Shown: positions 35,089 to 42,273 of the stretch, in pieces
How the letters are laid out: each line of letters opens with the position of its first letter
Numbering within the stretch: position 1 is the first letter of the stretch
Assembly: GCF_010119205.1 (NCBI RefSeq)
Contig: NZ_WRXM01000001.1
Coordinates: 310,001-374,000, forward strand
DNA: 64,000 nt
Reading direction: 5' to 3'
DNA from: Haloarcula limicola
GTDB taxonomy: Archaea > Halobacteriota > Halobacteria > Halobacteriales > Haloarculaceae
Translations under genes and position numbers: made by a program
The notes under the pieces: generated by a model
What the model was told of the DNA's origin: nothing
Database searches by the model: none
What the model saw: only the letters and a program-made list of their open reading frames with translations

Positions 35089-35382
35089 ATGGACTTCGAA
35101 CTGTCCGACGAACAGCGTCAGATTCGGGACGAGGTACGGCGCTTCGTCGAGAACGAGATCGCGCCCGTCGCCACGGAGTACGACCGCGAAGAGAAGTTTC
35201 CCGGCGAGATCGTCGAGAAAGCCGCCGAGGCGGTCCAGATCCACGGCGGCGCAGGCTACGTCGACGATTTCGACGTCGAACGCTTCTACCGCGACGCGAA
35301 GATAACCCAGATCTACGAGGGGACGACCGAGATCCAGAAGAACATCATCGCCCGGGAGCTACTCGGCGAGGGAATGGTGTAG
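35089..35382 (+). pseudogene. internally deleted acyl-CoA dehydrogenase
   Basis: 97 codons, open from ATG to stop. Residues 1-47 ([19 protein letters not shown] onward to EKAAE) match the start of acyl-CoA dehydrogenases; residues 48-97 ([19 protein letters not shown], then [17 protein letters not shown]) match the last 50 residues. The central about 280 codons, with the FAD- and substrate-binding core, are missing. The full-length paralogue at 50528 shows both ends in the same form. The join falls at an AAE sequence common to both flanks in such enzymes, so a short-homology deletion is likely. It cannot be an active dehydrogenase; it lies divergent from the beta-oxidation fusion gene. Confidence 0.85.
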
Positions 35383-35464
35383 CGTGACCGTCGCGAGCAG
35401 CCAAAGCCCGGCTTACCTTCGCGGTAACGCGAGTGCAACGCCGTCACGACGGCCCTTCTCTCCG

Positions 35465-35507
35465 TACCCACTGGGTAACTAAGCGTCGCCCGGGCCTCTC
35501 AGAGGCC
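35465..35507 (+). promoter_or_regulatory. two dyads in the hsp20 promoter
   Basis: TACCCA-C-TGGGTA (35465-35477) lies beside the TATA-like AACTAAG, and GGCCTCT-C-AGAGGCC (35493-35507) ends one base before the ATG at 35509. Both are perfect and centred on a single base. Their placement either side of the expected transcription start is what a repressor of a heat-shock gene would need. Confidence 0.5.
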
Positions 35508-35508
35508 G

Positions 35509-35949
35509 ATGACTCGACAGTCACCGCTCGACAACATGGAGACGTGGCTCGACCAGATGAGCAGGCAGTTCGAGGAAGCCGCCCAGCGGTGGGGGACCGG
35601 ATTAGAGACGTGGTCGACCGAGATGCCGCTCCCCCGGATCGACCTCGTCGACGCGGACGACGAGTTCGTCGTCACCGCCGACCTGCCCGGCTTCGAGAAA
35701 GACGACGTCGACGTGTACATCACCGACCAGACGCTCAGTATCGACGCCGAACGCAGCGAAGAGGTAGACGAGTCCGAGGCGAACTACGTTCGACGCGAAC
35801 GCTCTCAGAAGTCGGTCTCCCGTCGGCTCCGCCTTCCGAGCGAGGTGGACGACCAGGACGTCTCCGCTTCGATGACCAACGGCGTGCTGACGGTCCACGT
35901 CGGGAAAGCCGAACCCGTCTCCGAGGGCCACCGCATCGACATCGACTGA
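35509..35949 (+). CDS. small heat-shock protein, Hsp20 family
   Basis: 146 residues with an alpha-crystallin domain: PRIDLVDADDEFVVTADLPGF, KDDVDVYITDQTLSIDAE and the C-terminal strand NGVLTVHVGKA. The N-terminus is helical and charged, and the protein ends in EGHRIDID. It is an ATP-independent holdase that binds unfolding proteins. The start is set by ATG 35509, just after the second promoter dyad. Confidence 0.9.
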   Translation: MTRQSPLDNMETWLDQMSRQFEEAAQRWGTGLETWSTEMPLPRIDLVDADDEFVVTADLPGFEKDDVDVYITDQTLSIDAERSEEVDESEANYVRRERSQKSVSRRLRLPSEVDDQDVSASMTNGVLTVHVGKAEPVSEGHRIDID

Positions 35950-36001
35950 CGGACCCTCGGCCGTCGAGCGGTCTCTGCGGTCCCCGTCCGAGACACCTTC
36001 C

Positions 36002-36008
36002 ATTTTAT
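36002..36008 (+). promoter_or_regulatory. TATA box of the cysE leader
   Basis: ATTTTAT lies 26-32 bases before the ATG at 36034, the usual distance for a transcript that begins at or next to a start codon. A second AT-rich word, GAATATC (about 36022-36028), is too close to be the TATA box for that ATG. Confidence 0.5.
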
Positions 36009-36033
36009 GCCGCTCCGGCTACGAATATCGGGT

Positions 36034-36114
36034 ATGTCCGCCGGGTGTTCGTCCCGCGACCGAACCGTCCGTGCGACCGCACAGCGCGCCCTCACGATCT
36101 GCTGTCGCTGTTGA
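36034..36114 (+). CDS. Cys-rich leader peptide upstream of cysE
   Basis: A 26-codon open frame from ATG 36034 to TGA 36112. It begins MSAGCSSRDR and ends ALTICCRC, so four of 26 residues are Cys and three of the last four codons before the stop are Cys. It lies 52 bases before cysE, whose product makes the precursor of cysteine, and the TATA box at 36002 would make it leaderless. This is the form of a leader peptide that senses charged tRNA-Cys. It is an inference from position and composition; expression is not shown. Confidence 0.55.
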   Translation: MSAGCSSRDRTVRATAQRALTICCRC

Positions 36115-36166
36115 GGCCTGTTCTCCGCGTCGCACCTGCTTTCGACCACCCGATACCGTATCCACG

Positions 36167-36745
36167 ATGTTCGACATACCCACGATACTCGACACGCTCC
36201 ACGAGGACGTTCGGACGGCACAGGCGAAAGACCCCGCCGCGACCAGCGCCGCGGAGGTCGTCCTCACGTATCCCGGCCTGCACGCCGTCTGGCTGTACCG
36301 CCTCGCCCACGCGCTGTGGGCCGCAGACCACCGCTTCGCCGCCCGGCTACTCTCGCACCTGGCGCGCTTTCTCACCGGCGTCGAGATCCACCCCGGCGCG
36401 GACGTCGGTGATCGGCTGTTCATCGACCACGGGATGGGTACTGTCGTCGGCGAAACAGCCGACATCGGCGACGACGTACTCATGTACCACGGCGTCACGC
36501 TCGGCGGCGCGTCGATGCGCAGAGAGAAGCGCCACCCGACGCTCGAAGACGGCGTCACCGTCGGCGCGGCCGCGACGCTCGTCGGCCCGATCACTATCGG
36601 CGAGAACGCGACGGTCGGCGCGGGAGCCGTCGTCGTCGACGACGTCCCGTCCGAGACGACCGTCATCGGGAACCCGGCGAAACCCGTCGACGAGGCCGAA
36701 CACGAGCGGGACGGGACGCCCGACCCCGCGATCGTCGACGGCTGA
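36167..36745 (+). CDS. cysE: serine O-acetyltransferase
   Basis: 192 residues, the short EpsC-like form. The N-terminal helical part (YPGLHAVWLYRLAHALW) leads into a hexapeptide left-handed beta helix: GVEIHPGADVGDRLFIDHGMGTVVGETA (read in parts), with the catalytic His in FIDHGMG and MYHGVTLGG, ending GNPAKPVDE. It acetylates serine to O-acetylserine, the first step to cysteine. The cysteine synthase gene is not in the window. The upstream 217-base gap holds the leader frame at 36034. The next gene on the right is in a foreign-looking patch. Confidence 0.92.
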   Translation: MFDIPTILDTLHEDVRTAQAKDPAATSAAEVVLTYPGLHAVWLYRLAHALWAADHRFAARLLSHLARFLTGVEIHPGADVGDRLFIDHGMGTVVGETADIGDDVLMYHGVTLGGASMRREKRHPTLEDGVTVGAAATLVGPITIGENATVGAGAVVVDDVPSETTVIGNPAKPVDEAEHERDGTPDPAIVDG

Positions 36746-36791
36746 CCGCCCGACCGCCCCCGGCGTTCGGGCGGCGACGGACGACGGGGAC

Positions 36792-37400
36792 CTACTCTGA
36801 CTCGTAATCGGCCCAGATGTACTTCGTGGCCGCCGAACGGTGTGGACGCCAATCCTCTGCTATCTCACGCATCTCCTCACGAGTCATCTCTTCTCCGTCG
36901 CCGTACAATTCCTGAATACCGTTCCGTACTGCAAGGTCGCCCAACGGGAGGACGTCGGGTCGCTCCATTACGAATAGCAGGTACATTCGAGCAGTCCAAT
37001 CACCGATGCCCTTGATTTCCGTGAGGCGTTCGATGATCTCCTCGTTTGAGTGGTCTGACAGCCCCTCACGGGAGTAGTCTCGTTCCTGGAAAGCCTCCGC
37101 TGCGTTCCGCATATACTCGACCTTCATCCTCGACAGTCCTGCGTCTCGGAGTTTTTCCTCATCGGCATCCAAGATACTCTCGGGTGTTACTTCCTCGTCA
37201 AGCAACTCGAATACCCGTTCTTTCACCGCTGCTGCACTTGCAGTCGAGAGTTGTTGATTGATTATCGAAATACAGAGTCGTTCAAACTCAGTCCAGTTGG
37301 GCTCGGCATACGGGTTGTGCTCTTCCAACAGTTCAGCCATTACAGGATCTTCTTTTAGTACCGATTTGGCCTCATCAACCATTCTTCGATGAAGGTTCAT
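36792..37400 (-). CDS. alkA: DNA-3-methyladenine glycosylase II-like (HhH-GPD)
   Basis: 202 residues. The HhH-GPD fold shows LCISIINQQLSTASAAAVKERVFELL, the hairpin LTEIKGIGDWTARMYLLFVM and the catalytic Asp in VLPLGDLAVRNGI; the C-terminus is DWRPHRSAATKYIWADYESE. It removes alkylated bases. It lacks the N-terminal beta domain of E. coli AlkA. Base composition is clearly lower in GC than the neighbours (codons such as AAA, TCT, CGA are common), so it was probably acquired. ATG 37398-37400 is used; ATG 37380-37382 is equally possible and would avoid overlap with the divergent frame at 37389. Confidence 0.88.
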   Translation of the reverse strand: MNLHRRMVDEAKSVLKEDPVMAELLEEHNPYAEPNWTEFERLCISIINQQLSTASAAAVKERVFELLDEEVTPESILDADEEKLRDAGLSRMKVEYMRNAAEAFQERDYSREGLSDHSNEEIIERLTEIKGIGDWTARMYLLFVMERPDVLPLGDLAVRNGIQELYGDGEEMTREEMREIAEDWRPHRSAATKYIWADYESE

Positions 37401-37676
37401 TTGTCGTCAGAGGACAAAAGGCCAAGGCTTCACTTAGTCAATCTGTCTTATTCGGCAAATAGAGGCCCCGAAACCCCATGTATCACGATTACATGCGAAA
37501 TGAGAATATCAGGTCCAGGGGGGACCCCATCCGTCTTGACGGACACCAGAAATGTCAAGCTAATACTGGACCGCAAGGTAGTCATCCGTAGGCTTCCGCC
37601 TCGGGAAGAATACCAGTCGCCTACGTTATATCAGTGGGATGGGGACGTTGAAAAGCACTTCAACGACCTTGAGTAG
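37389..37676 (+). CDS. hypothetical 95-residue protein
   Basis: An open frame of 95 codons in the low-GC patch, starting MKVHLSSEDKRPRLHLVN. No family is recognised, and no membrane or metal motif is visible; the middle (NVKLILDRKVVIRRLPP) could be beta strands. It overlaps the first codons of alkA on the other strand and the end of the small membrane gene at 37626, so it may not be a gene. Confidence 0.35.
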   Translation: MKVHLSSEDKRPRLHLVNLSYSANRGPETPCITITCEMRISGPGGTPSVLTDTRNVKLILDRKVVIRRLPPREEYQSPTLYQWDGDVEKHFNDLE

Positions 37677-37796
37677 AACGTAAACTCCAACAATCGCCTG
37701 AAATGCCTTAATTAGTATATCATTGACACCATCGCCGCCGATGCTGTTTCCTGTCCCGCTAACGTCGCCAAATCGTAGGTCATCGTCTCCTGTCAT
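37626..37796 (-). CDS. small single-helix membrane protein of the Mrr cassette
   Basis: 56 residues from ATG 37794-37796. A Gly/Asp-rich N-terminus (DLRFGDVSGTGNSIGGDGVN) is followed by one hydrophobic helix (ILIKAFQAIVGVYVLLKVVEV). It begins four bases after the mrr stop codon on the same strand, so it is the last gene of that small operon. No family is recognised. Confidence 0.5.
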   Translation of the reverse strand: MTGDDDLRFGDVSGTGNSIGGDGVNDILIKAFQAIVGVYVLLKVVEVLFNVPIPLI

Positions 37797-37800
37797 TATT

Positions 37801-38244
37801 TTACCAATCGGACGGTTTTCCCTGGCCGTACCAGTCCAGTATCTCACCAGCGTTGTATCGGTGAACTAAGCGAACGAGGTCGTCTCCGTCAATGCACTTG
37901 ACATTGAGACGGTCGGCCAGTTCCAGCGCGTTTCGAGTGAACGAACTGGTCGTAACTACCGTGACCCCGTCAACATCTTCCCACTGTTGTCGAAGAGCCG
38001 CGTACTGCTGGATCTGCTCACTCGATATCTTGTTTCCTTCAGCGTATCGCTTACACTGAACAGCAGTTTTCGCTCCGCCTGTCGGTGGCTGGCCAATTAC
38101 GTCAAGGCCTTTGTCTGGGCCAGCGTCCATCACTTCTGTTGCCCACCCTTGGCACTCCGACCAAACATCAGCCACGAACTGCTCGAAGTGACGTGGTGGC
38201 AGACTTCGGAGCGTCGTTAATGGATCAGAAGAGACTGAACCCAT
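37801..38244 (-). CDS. mrr: Mrr-type restriction endonuclease
   Basis: 147 residues with the Mrr-cat nuclease core: LTTLRSLPPRHFEQFVADVWSECQGW, then the metal-binding DKGLDVIGQ (Asp) and AVQCKRYAEGNKIS (QxK form of the ExK motif), then GVTVVTTSSFTRNALELADRLN. Such nucleases cut modified or foreign DNA. No methylase is nearby, as expected for a type IV-like enzyme. ATG 38242-38244 is used; ATG 38272-38274 is an alternative that overlaps the upstream HTH gene more. The composition is low in GC, like the rest of the patch. Confidence 0.82.
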   Translation of the reverse strand: MGSVSSDPLTTLRSLPPRHFEQFVADVWSECQGWATEVMDAGPDKGLDVIGQPPTGGAKTAVQCKRYAEGNKISSEQIQQYAALRQQWEDVDGVTVVTTSSFTRNALELADRLNVKCIDGDDLVRLVHRYNAGEILDWYGQGKPSDW

Positions 38245-38410
38245 TATCGTCGTTCCAGTTTGGACGGTGTTCATTGAGGGTTTCCTTGGTGTATGACTCG
38301 GAACAGTCGCAGTTGGCCGCGATCTGCTTCGGATTGGAAACCCCCATGTCCCACTGCTGGAGAATCTGGTCTTGCAGTTTCGTCGTGTCGTTGTTGCTAC
38401 CGCCGAACAT
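38225..38410 (-). CDS. small helix-turn-helix protein upstream of mrr
   Basis: 61 residues from ATG 38408-38410. LQDQILQQWDMGVSNPKQIA followed by NCDCSESYTKETLNEH looks like a compact helix-turn-helix of the kind found in small phage or archaeal regulators. Its last 20 bases overlap the start of mrr. An AT-rich box (TTTATTT) about 26-32 bases upstream suits a leaderless start. It probably regulates, or works with, the Mrr nuclease. An in-frame ATG at 38432-38434 is less likely. Confidence 0.55.
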   Translation of the reverse strand: MFGGSNNDTTKLQDQILQQWDMGVSNPKQIAANCDCSESYTKETLNEHRPNWNDDNGFSLF

Positions 38411-38585
38411 GCCCAATATGATAAATGATTGCAAATAAATCTATGCAATATAGCTAATAAGTGGACACACTTACTGGCCACGAGGTAGTATCACAGAGGC
38501 TACGCCTCGGGGAAAGTCACGGCGGCCACGGTGTCCTAATGGGGCGACGGCAGGACTTCGATGATGAGTTACCTACAATCACCTT

Positions 38586-38723
38586 GAGGCAGTCGAGGGC
38601 TGCGATCGGACGGAGATGGCCGAGTACGCCGAGCGGTGGTCCCCGTATCGGAGTTACGCGACGCTGTACCTCTGGCGAGCCGAAGAGGACATCGCCGAGA
38701 GCGTCGCAGAAGTGACCGATTGA
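38586..38723 (+). pseudogene. 3' stump of a resident alkA-like glycosylase
   Basis: 45 codons plus stop on the plus strand. EMAEYAERWSPYRSYATLYL-WRAEED matches the C-terminal end of HhH-GPD glycosylases and lines up with EMREIAEDWRPHRSAATKYIW in the intact gene at 36792. The GC-rich codon use is like the host, not like the low-GC patch. Upstream the frame soon stops (TAA at 38538-38540), and no helix-hairpin-helix or catalytic Asp remains. It looks like what is left after the patch 36790-38480 replaced the 5' part. Confidence 0.7.
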
Positions 38724-39470
38724 CGAGAATTGCGAACTACCGGACTGAACTACAGCAGGGTGGTTCCGTCGAGATCCTCACGGGCTGATAGAACTGGCGT
38801 GCGGATACGGGTGTACTCAGCAGTCGGGCGCTGCTCCGTCGATCAGTGATACCGAGGGTGGGGACAGTTCGAGACGCCCTCGCAGCGCTCTCCGCGACGA
38901 TAGCTGTCCTCTTACTCGCCCCTCTCGTTTTCGCTGTTCCGCCGAGTGACGTGCAGAAGGGATCGGGAATGTACGTCCCTCCTGAAGTCGGTTATAAATA
39001 GGTTATACGATTAAGCTACAGAACAATGCGCTCGCGGGTCGTCTATCCGGTCGTATGGCACAGAGAGCCCGCTCCGATGAGCGAGACAGAGCCGCTGAAT
39101 CGAAATTCTACCTCCCCGCAGGGTCCGCCCCGTCGGTCGTAGCCGATCGACTCGAGCGTATCTGGGCGACGCTGTTCGTCCACGGCGTCGAAACGTCGAC
39201 GTAGCTGCGAACGGATGCGTCGAAACAGCCGTCTCGGGTGAATCGTGGTAATCTCTGATCGGAGCTCCGATCTGACCGACGTACACGAGAGGAAATTACT
39301 TGAACGACGTCCTCGTATCCGAAAACCAGGACCGACCGACTCACTTGACCCATCACACGGCCGCTACTACGGCTTCGGTAGTAAGGCGTCCCCGTGTGGA
39401 TTTTCGTCGAGCGTCTCAAAAACGACCGATTGTGTAGTATCTGATCATCGAAAACAGGCCTCACAGAACA
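38724..39470 (+). other. 747-base region without a confident gene
   Basis: No recognised gene. Two short plus-strand frames have host-like codon use: 38846-39001 (GTG start, 51 codons, with one hydrophobic segment ALSATIAVLLLAPLVFAV) and 39055-39204 (ATG start, 49 codons, beginning MAQRARSDERD). Each is too short to support alone. An AT-rich stretch with GGTTATAAATAGGTTATACG (38990-39009) could be a promoter for the second. Minus-strand frames here look like shadows. Confidence 0.4.
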
Positions 39471-40136
39471 ATGACTGATATCAAGGCGGTCGTCCGAGTC
39501 GAACACCCTGACATAGTGCTTACAGAGACAGTCACTCGTGCCCGAGGAGCGAAAGTCAAATCGGTGTCAGAGGCGGGGACTGACCCGACATCGGGAAAGT
39601 TCTTCTATCACATCGAGTCGTCGGATTTCTCTCAGTTCGAAGACGGATTGCGGAACGATAACACTATCGGCGAGTTCGATCGCGTCATCGAAGCCAGAGA
39701 CGAAGAGGCGATCTATAGCTTCGAGTATACCGACGAAGCGAAGATCCTCTCGCCGGTGATTTCGGCCGCGAACGGTGTCATACTCGAAATGGAGAACGAC
39801 GGAGAGGCTTGGATTTTGACGATATGGATACCCGAGCGAACGAATCTGATACGGCTCTGGGACTATGCGCAACAGAACGGCGTCGATATCGAACTGCTGC
39901 GCGTCAACGAATACGCCAGTTTAGGTAACACGGACGCTGGGTTGACCGATAGCCAGCGAGAAGCACTCCTGGTCGCCTTCGACACGGGATATTTCGAAGA
40001 ACCACGGGACGCGACTCTCGGCGAGGTTGCCGCGGATCTGGATATCTCTCAGCCTGCGGCCAGCGGCCTCCTCCGACGTGGAATCAAGCGGCTCATCGTC
40101 TCGTCGCTGAAGGACGGTACTGAAAAACCGGATTGA
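39471..40136 (+). CDS. Bat-type helix-turn-helix regulator (HTH-10 family)
   Basis: 221 residues. The C-terminus is a bacterio-opsin-activator HTH: LTDSQREALLVAFDTGYFEEPRDATLGEVAADLDISQPAASGLLR in parts, the family hallmark of haloarchaeal regulators. The N-terminal 150 residues (KVKSVSEAGTDPTSGKFFYH onward) act as the sensor half in such proteins; the signal is unknown. Composition is slightly lower in GC than most neighbours. It is a lone gene. Confidence 0.87.
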   Translation: MTDIKAVVRVEHPDIVLTETVTRARGAKVKSVSEAGTDPTSGKFFYHIESSDFSQFEDGLRNDNTIGEFDRVIEARDEEAIYSFEYTDEAKILSPVISAANGVILEMENDGEAWILTIWIPERTNLIRLWDYAQQNGVDIELLRVNEYASLGNTDAGLTDSQREALLVAFDTGYFEEPRDATLGEVAADLDISQPAASGLLRRGIKRLIVSSLKDGTEKPD

Positions 40137-40212
40137 TCGACGGCTGCTCGGTGCAGCGACGATGACACGCTGACGGCGCGAATCGTATCTCCGTTAGCGT
40201 GATAAGATGTAT

Positions 40213-40241
40213 CGTGACCGACTCGCGCCCCGTATTCAGCA
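40213..40241 (+). repeat. direct repeat, copy 1
   Basis: A 29-base sequence beginning CGTGACCGACTCGCGCCC and ending GTATTCAGCA, found again at 40622-40650 with two differences. The copies are 409 bases apart and frame the small gene at 40384. Confidence 0.8.
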
Positions 40242-40383
40242 CGCCCCCAGAGACCTCACCGAACGCTGTCAGAAGTCGCGTGCAACACTCAGAGGGTGAA
40301 TGCAGCAAGCCACTACTCTTTGTTTCACACCTGAGAGCTGAATCGGAGGACGGGAAGCATCTGTAGATACGTTGTCTGGTGAG

Positions 40384-40551
40384 CTACGCCTCCCGTTGAT
40401 CCCACACGAGACCGAGTGCCGCTCCGAGCGCCATCCCGACTCCGATTCCGAGACCGATATTATCTATGGCTACCCCCACGGCGACACCGAGAGCGAGGCC
40501 GACGCCGACACCAAGCGCAACTCCCTGTCCTGTTGTTTCGGACTCAGACAT
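40384..40551 (-). CDS. glycine-zipper small membrane protein
   Basis: 55 residues from ATG 40549-40551 to TAG. After MSESETTGQG the sequence is almost all alternating Gly with Val/Ala/Leu (ALGVGVGLALGVAVGVAI, then GLGIGVGMALGAALGLVW), giving two tightly packed membrane helices of the glycine-zipper type. It ends in DQREA. Such proteins often assemble in membranes; the role here is unknown. It lies between the two copies of a 29-base direct repeat. Confidence 0.7.
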   Translation of the reverse strand: MSESETTGQGVALGVGVGLALGVAVGVAIDNIGLGIGVGMALGAALGLVWDQREA

Positions 40552-40621
40552 GATGGGAAGAGAGTCCCGTCGGTGGGATAAGCTTACTCTCCGCCACTCC
40601 CATCCGATCGAGCCAGTCTTC

Positions 40622-40650
40622 CGTGACCGACTCGCGCCCTGTATTCGGCA
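40622..40650 (+). repeat. direct repeat, copy 2
   Basis: Second copy of the 29-base repeat at 40213-40241; the differences are a C/T at 40640 and an A/G at 40647. Confidence 0.8.
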
Positions 40651-40756
40651 AGTTCGTCCGTGGCTCGAACAGAGCGGCTTCGAAGCGGTGCCGAAACGAC
40701 GGTTCGGCGCGGCGGTCCGGGTAACTCGCTGGTCGGGGCTCGACTGCCGCCGTCAG

Positions 40757-42115
40757 CTATTCGAGCGTCGACTCCTCTTCCTCTTCGGAGTCTAAGTCGT
40801 CGTACTCGTCGTCCGCGCGTCGGTTGACGTTCACCTGGTAGTGCTTGAGGATGTCCCGGCCCAACAGGAGGGGGTACTCCATGTGCGAGCGGTCCTCGAC
40901 GCTGGCGGTGACGGTGTGTTGGGTCCCGCCGATCCCGACGACGAGGTCCACGACCGGCCGCGAGCGGCCGGACTTGACGCTCCCGGACTTCACCTTCACG
41001 ATGTCGAGGATGGGGCCGGTGCCGATGTCCGCGGCGAGCTCGGCGTCGATGCTGGTCCGGGTCGCGCCGGTGTCGGACTTGGCGAGGACGCTCTTGTTGC
41101 CCCGCGTCCCGGAGACGACGACCTCCTCGATGTAGCCGATGGTGACGTTCTCCGGGGTCTGCGTGGTCGGCGTCCGCGGCATCGCGGTCGGTCGGGAATC
41201 GTCGAGCGTGCCGGTGAGCTGCTCGACCTCCTCGTCGGGGACGCTTCCGCCCGCCCGCTCGATCGCCAACTGCGCGATGTAGGGGGCCGGGCTGACGCCG
41301 CTCGCCTTGAACAGGCCGCGGAAGCCGGCGGTCGGGTTGACTTCGAGGACGTAGTAGCCGTCGTTGCCCTGAATGACGTCGACGCCGGCGTAGTCGAGGC
41401 CGATGGCGTCCGTGGCGTTCAGCGCGATCTCCCGGACTCGCTCGGGGAGCTGATCGGTCATGTCCTCGACTTCGCCGCCGAGCGCGACGTTGGTCCGCCA
41501 CTCGCCGTCGGGCGCGTAGCGGTTCATCGCGCCGACGATCCGGTCGCCGACGACGTAGATGCGCAGGTCGTGATGCCGGCTGTCGTCGTGGTCGAGGAAC
41601 TCCTGTAGGAAGGCGTGTCGCTCCCCGACCTGCGCGTTGACCGGGTCGTCGAGTTCGACCATCCACGTCCCGCCGCCGTGGGTGCCGATCGCCGTCTTGT
41701 AAACGGCCCGCTCGCCGAATCGCTCGCGCTCCTCGTTGAGCCGCTTGTTCGACAGCGAGAGGAGCGCGTCGGGGATCGGGATGTCGGCGTCGGCGAGCGC
41801 CGCCGCGCTCGCGAACTTGTGCAGCGCCGTCGTCGCGGCGGTGGGCTCGTTCAGCATCGGCGCGAGGCGGTTGAGCGTCAGCGCCAGGCCGATGCCCTCG
41901 ACCGGATACTCGTCGCTGGAGAGAAGGAGTCGGTTCGCCACCACGTCGACGTCCGGGTCGAGCGTCATCTTCCCGTCGGTCACCGAGACGGTCGTGTTCT
42001 CCTCGCGGAGCCACTCGGTGTCGTATCCGAGGCTATCGGCCGCGTTCAGGATAGCCTTCGTCTCCTTGCTCGAATGGAGGCTCAGAACACCGACGGTGAT
42101 ATCTTCGTCACTCAT
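40757..42115 (-). CDS. RimK-type ATP-grasp ligase fused to a RimB-like aspartic protease domain
   Basis: 452 residues. Residues about 1-290 are an ATP-grasp amino-acid ligase: FGERAVYKTAIGTHGGGTWM, AFLQEFLDHDDSRHHDLRIYVVG, and the metal-binding GYYVLEVNPTAGFRGLF. Residues about 310-440 hold a retropepsin-like domain with the motif KSDTGATRTSIDAELA and LLLGRDILKHY, as in the so-called ATP-dependent zinc protease/RimB family. RimK adds glutamates to protein tails or cofactors; RimB trims them. The tail is very acidic. The start is ATG 42113-42115. A pyrophosphatase and a desuccinylase-like enzyme follow. Confidence 0.88.
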   Translation of the reverse strand: MSDEDITVGVLSLHSSKETKAILNAADSLGYDTEWLREENTTVSVTDGKMTLDPDVDVVANRLLLSSDEYPVEGIGLALTLNRLAPMLNEPTAATTALHKFASAAALADADIPIPDALLSLSNKRLNEERERFGERAVYKTAIGTHGGGTWMVELDDPVNAQVGERHAFLQEFLDHDDSRHHDLRIYVVGDRIVGAMNRYAPDGEWRTNVALGGEVEDMTDQLPERVREIALNATDAIGLDYAGVDVIQGNDGYYVLEVNPTAGFRGLFKASGVSPAPYIAQLAIERAGGSVPDEEVEQLTGTLDDSRPTAMPRTPTTQTPENVTIGYIEEVVVSGTRGNKSVLAKSDTGATRTSIDAELAADIGTGPILDIVKVKSGSVKSGRSRPVVDLVVGIGGTQHTVTASVEDRSHMEYPLLLGRDILKHYQVNVNRRADDEYDDLDSEEEEESTLE

Positions 42116-42273
42116 GGTGTGGTCCTTCAGGTGGCAACCGGAAAAACCCTGATGTGTTCCGCTGACCCTGCCAAACGTCACCTCGGCGGTAGGTCGCTGG
42201 GCTGGTCAGTAGGCCAGTAGGTCGGCGGTCGGAGGCCGATGGGTCGATAGACGGCCGACTTCGGAGACGGCGC

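Noticed and set aside
37389-37676. Treating the 95-codon frame as a confident gene
   Set aside because: It overlaps genes on the other strand at both ends and has no recognised family, so it is kept only at low confidence.
39011-39506. Minus-strand frames of 91 and 132 codons in the gap before the Bat-type gene
   Set aside because: Composition rich in Arg/Ser, no start signal, no family, and they overlap the promoter of the gene at 39471.
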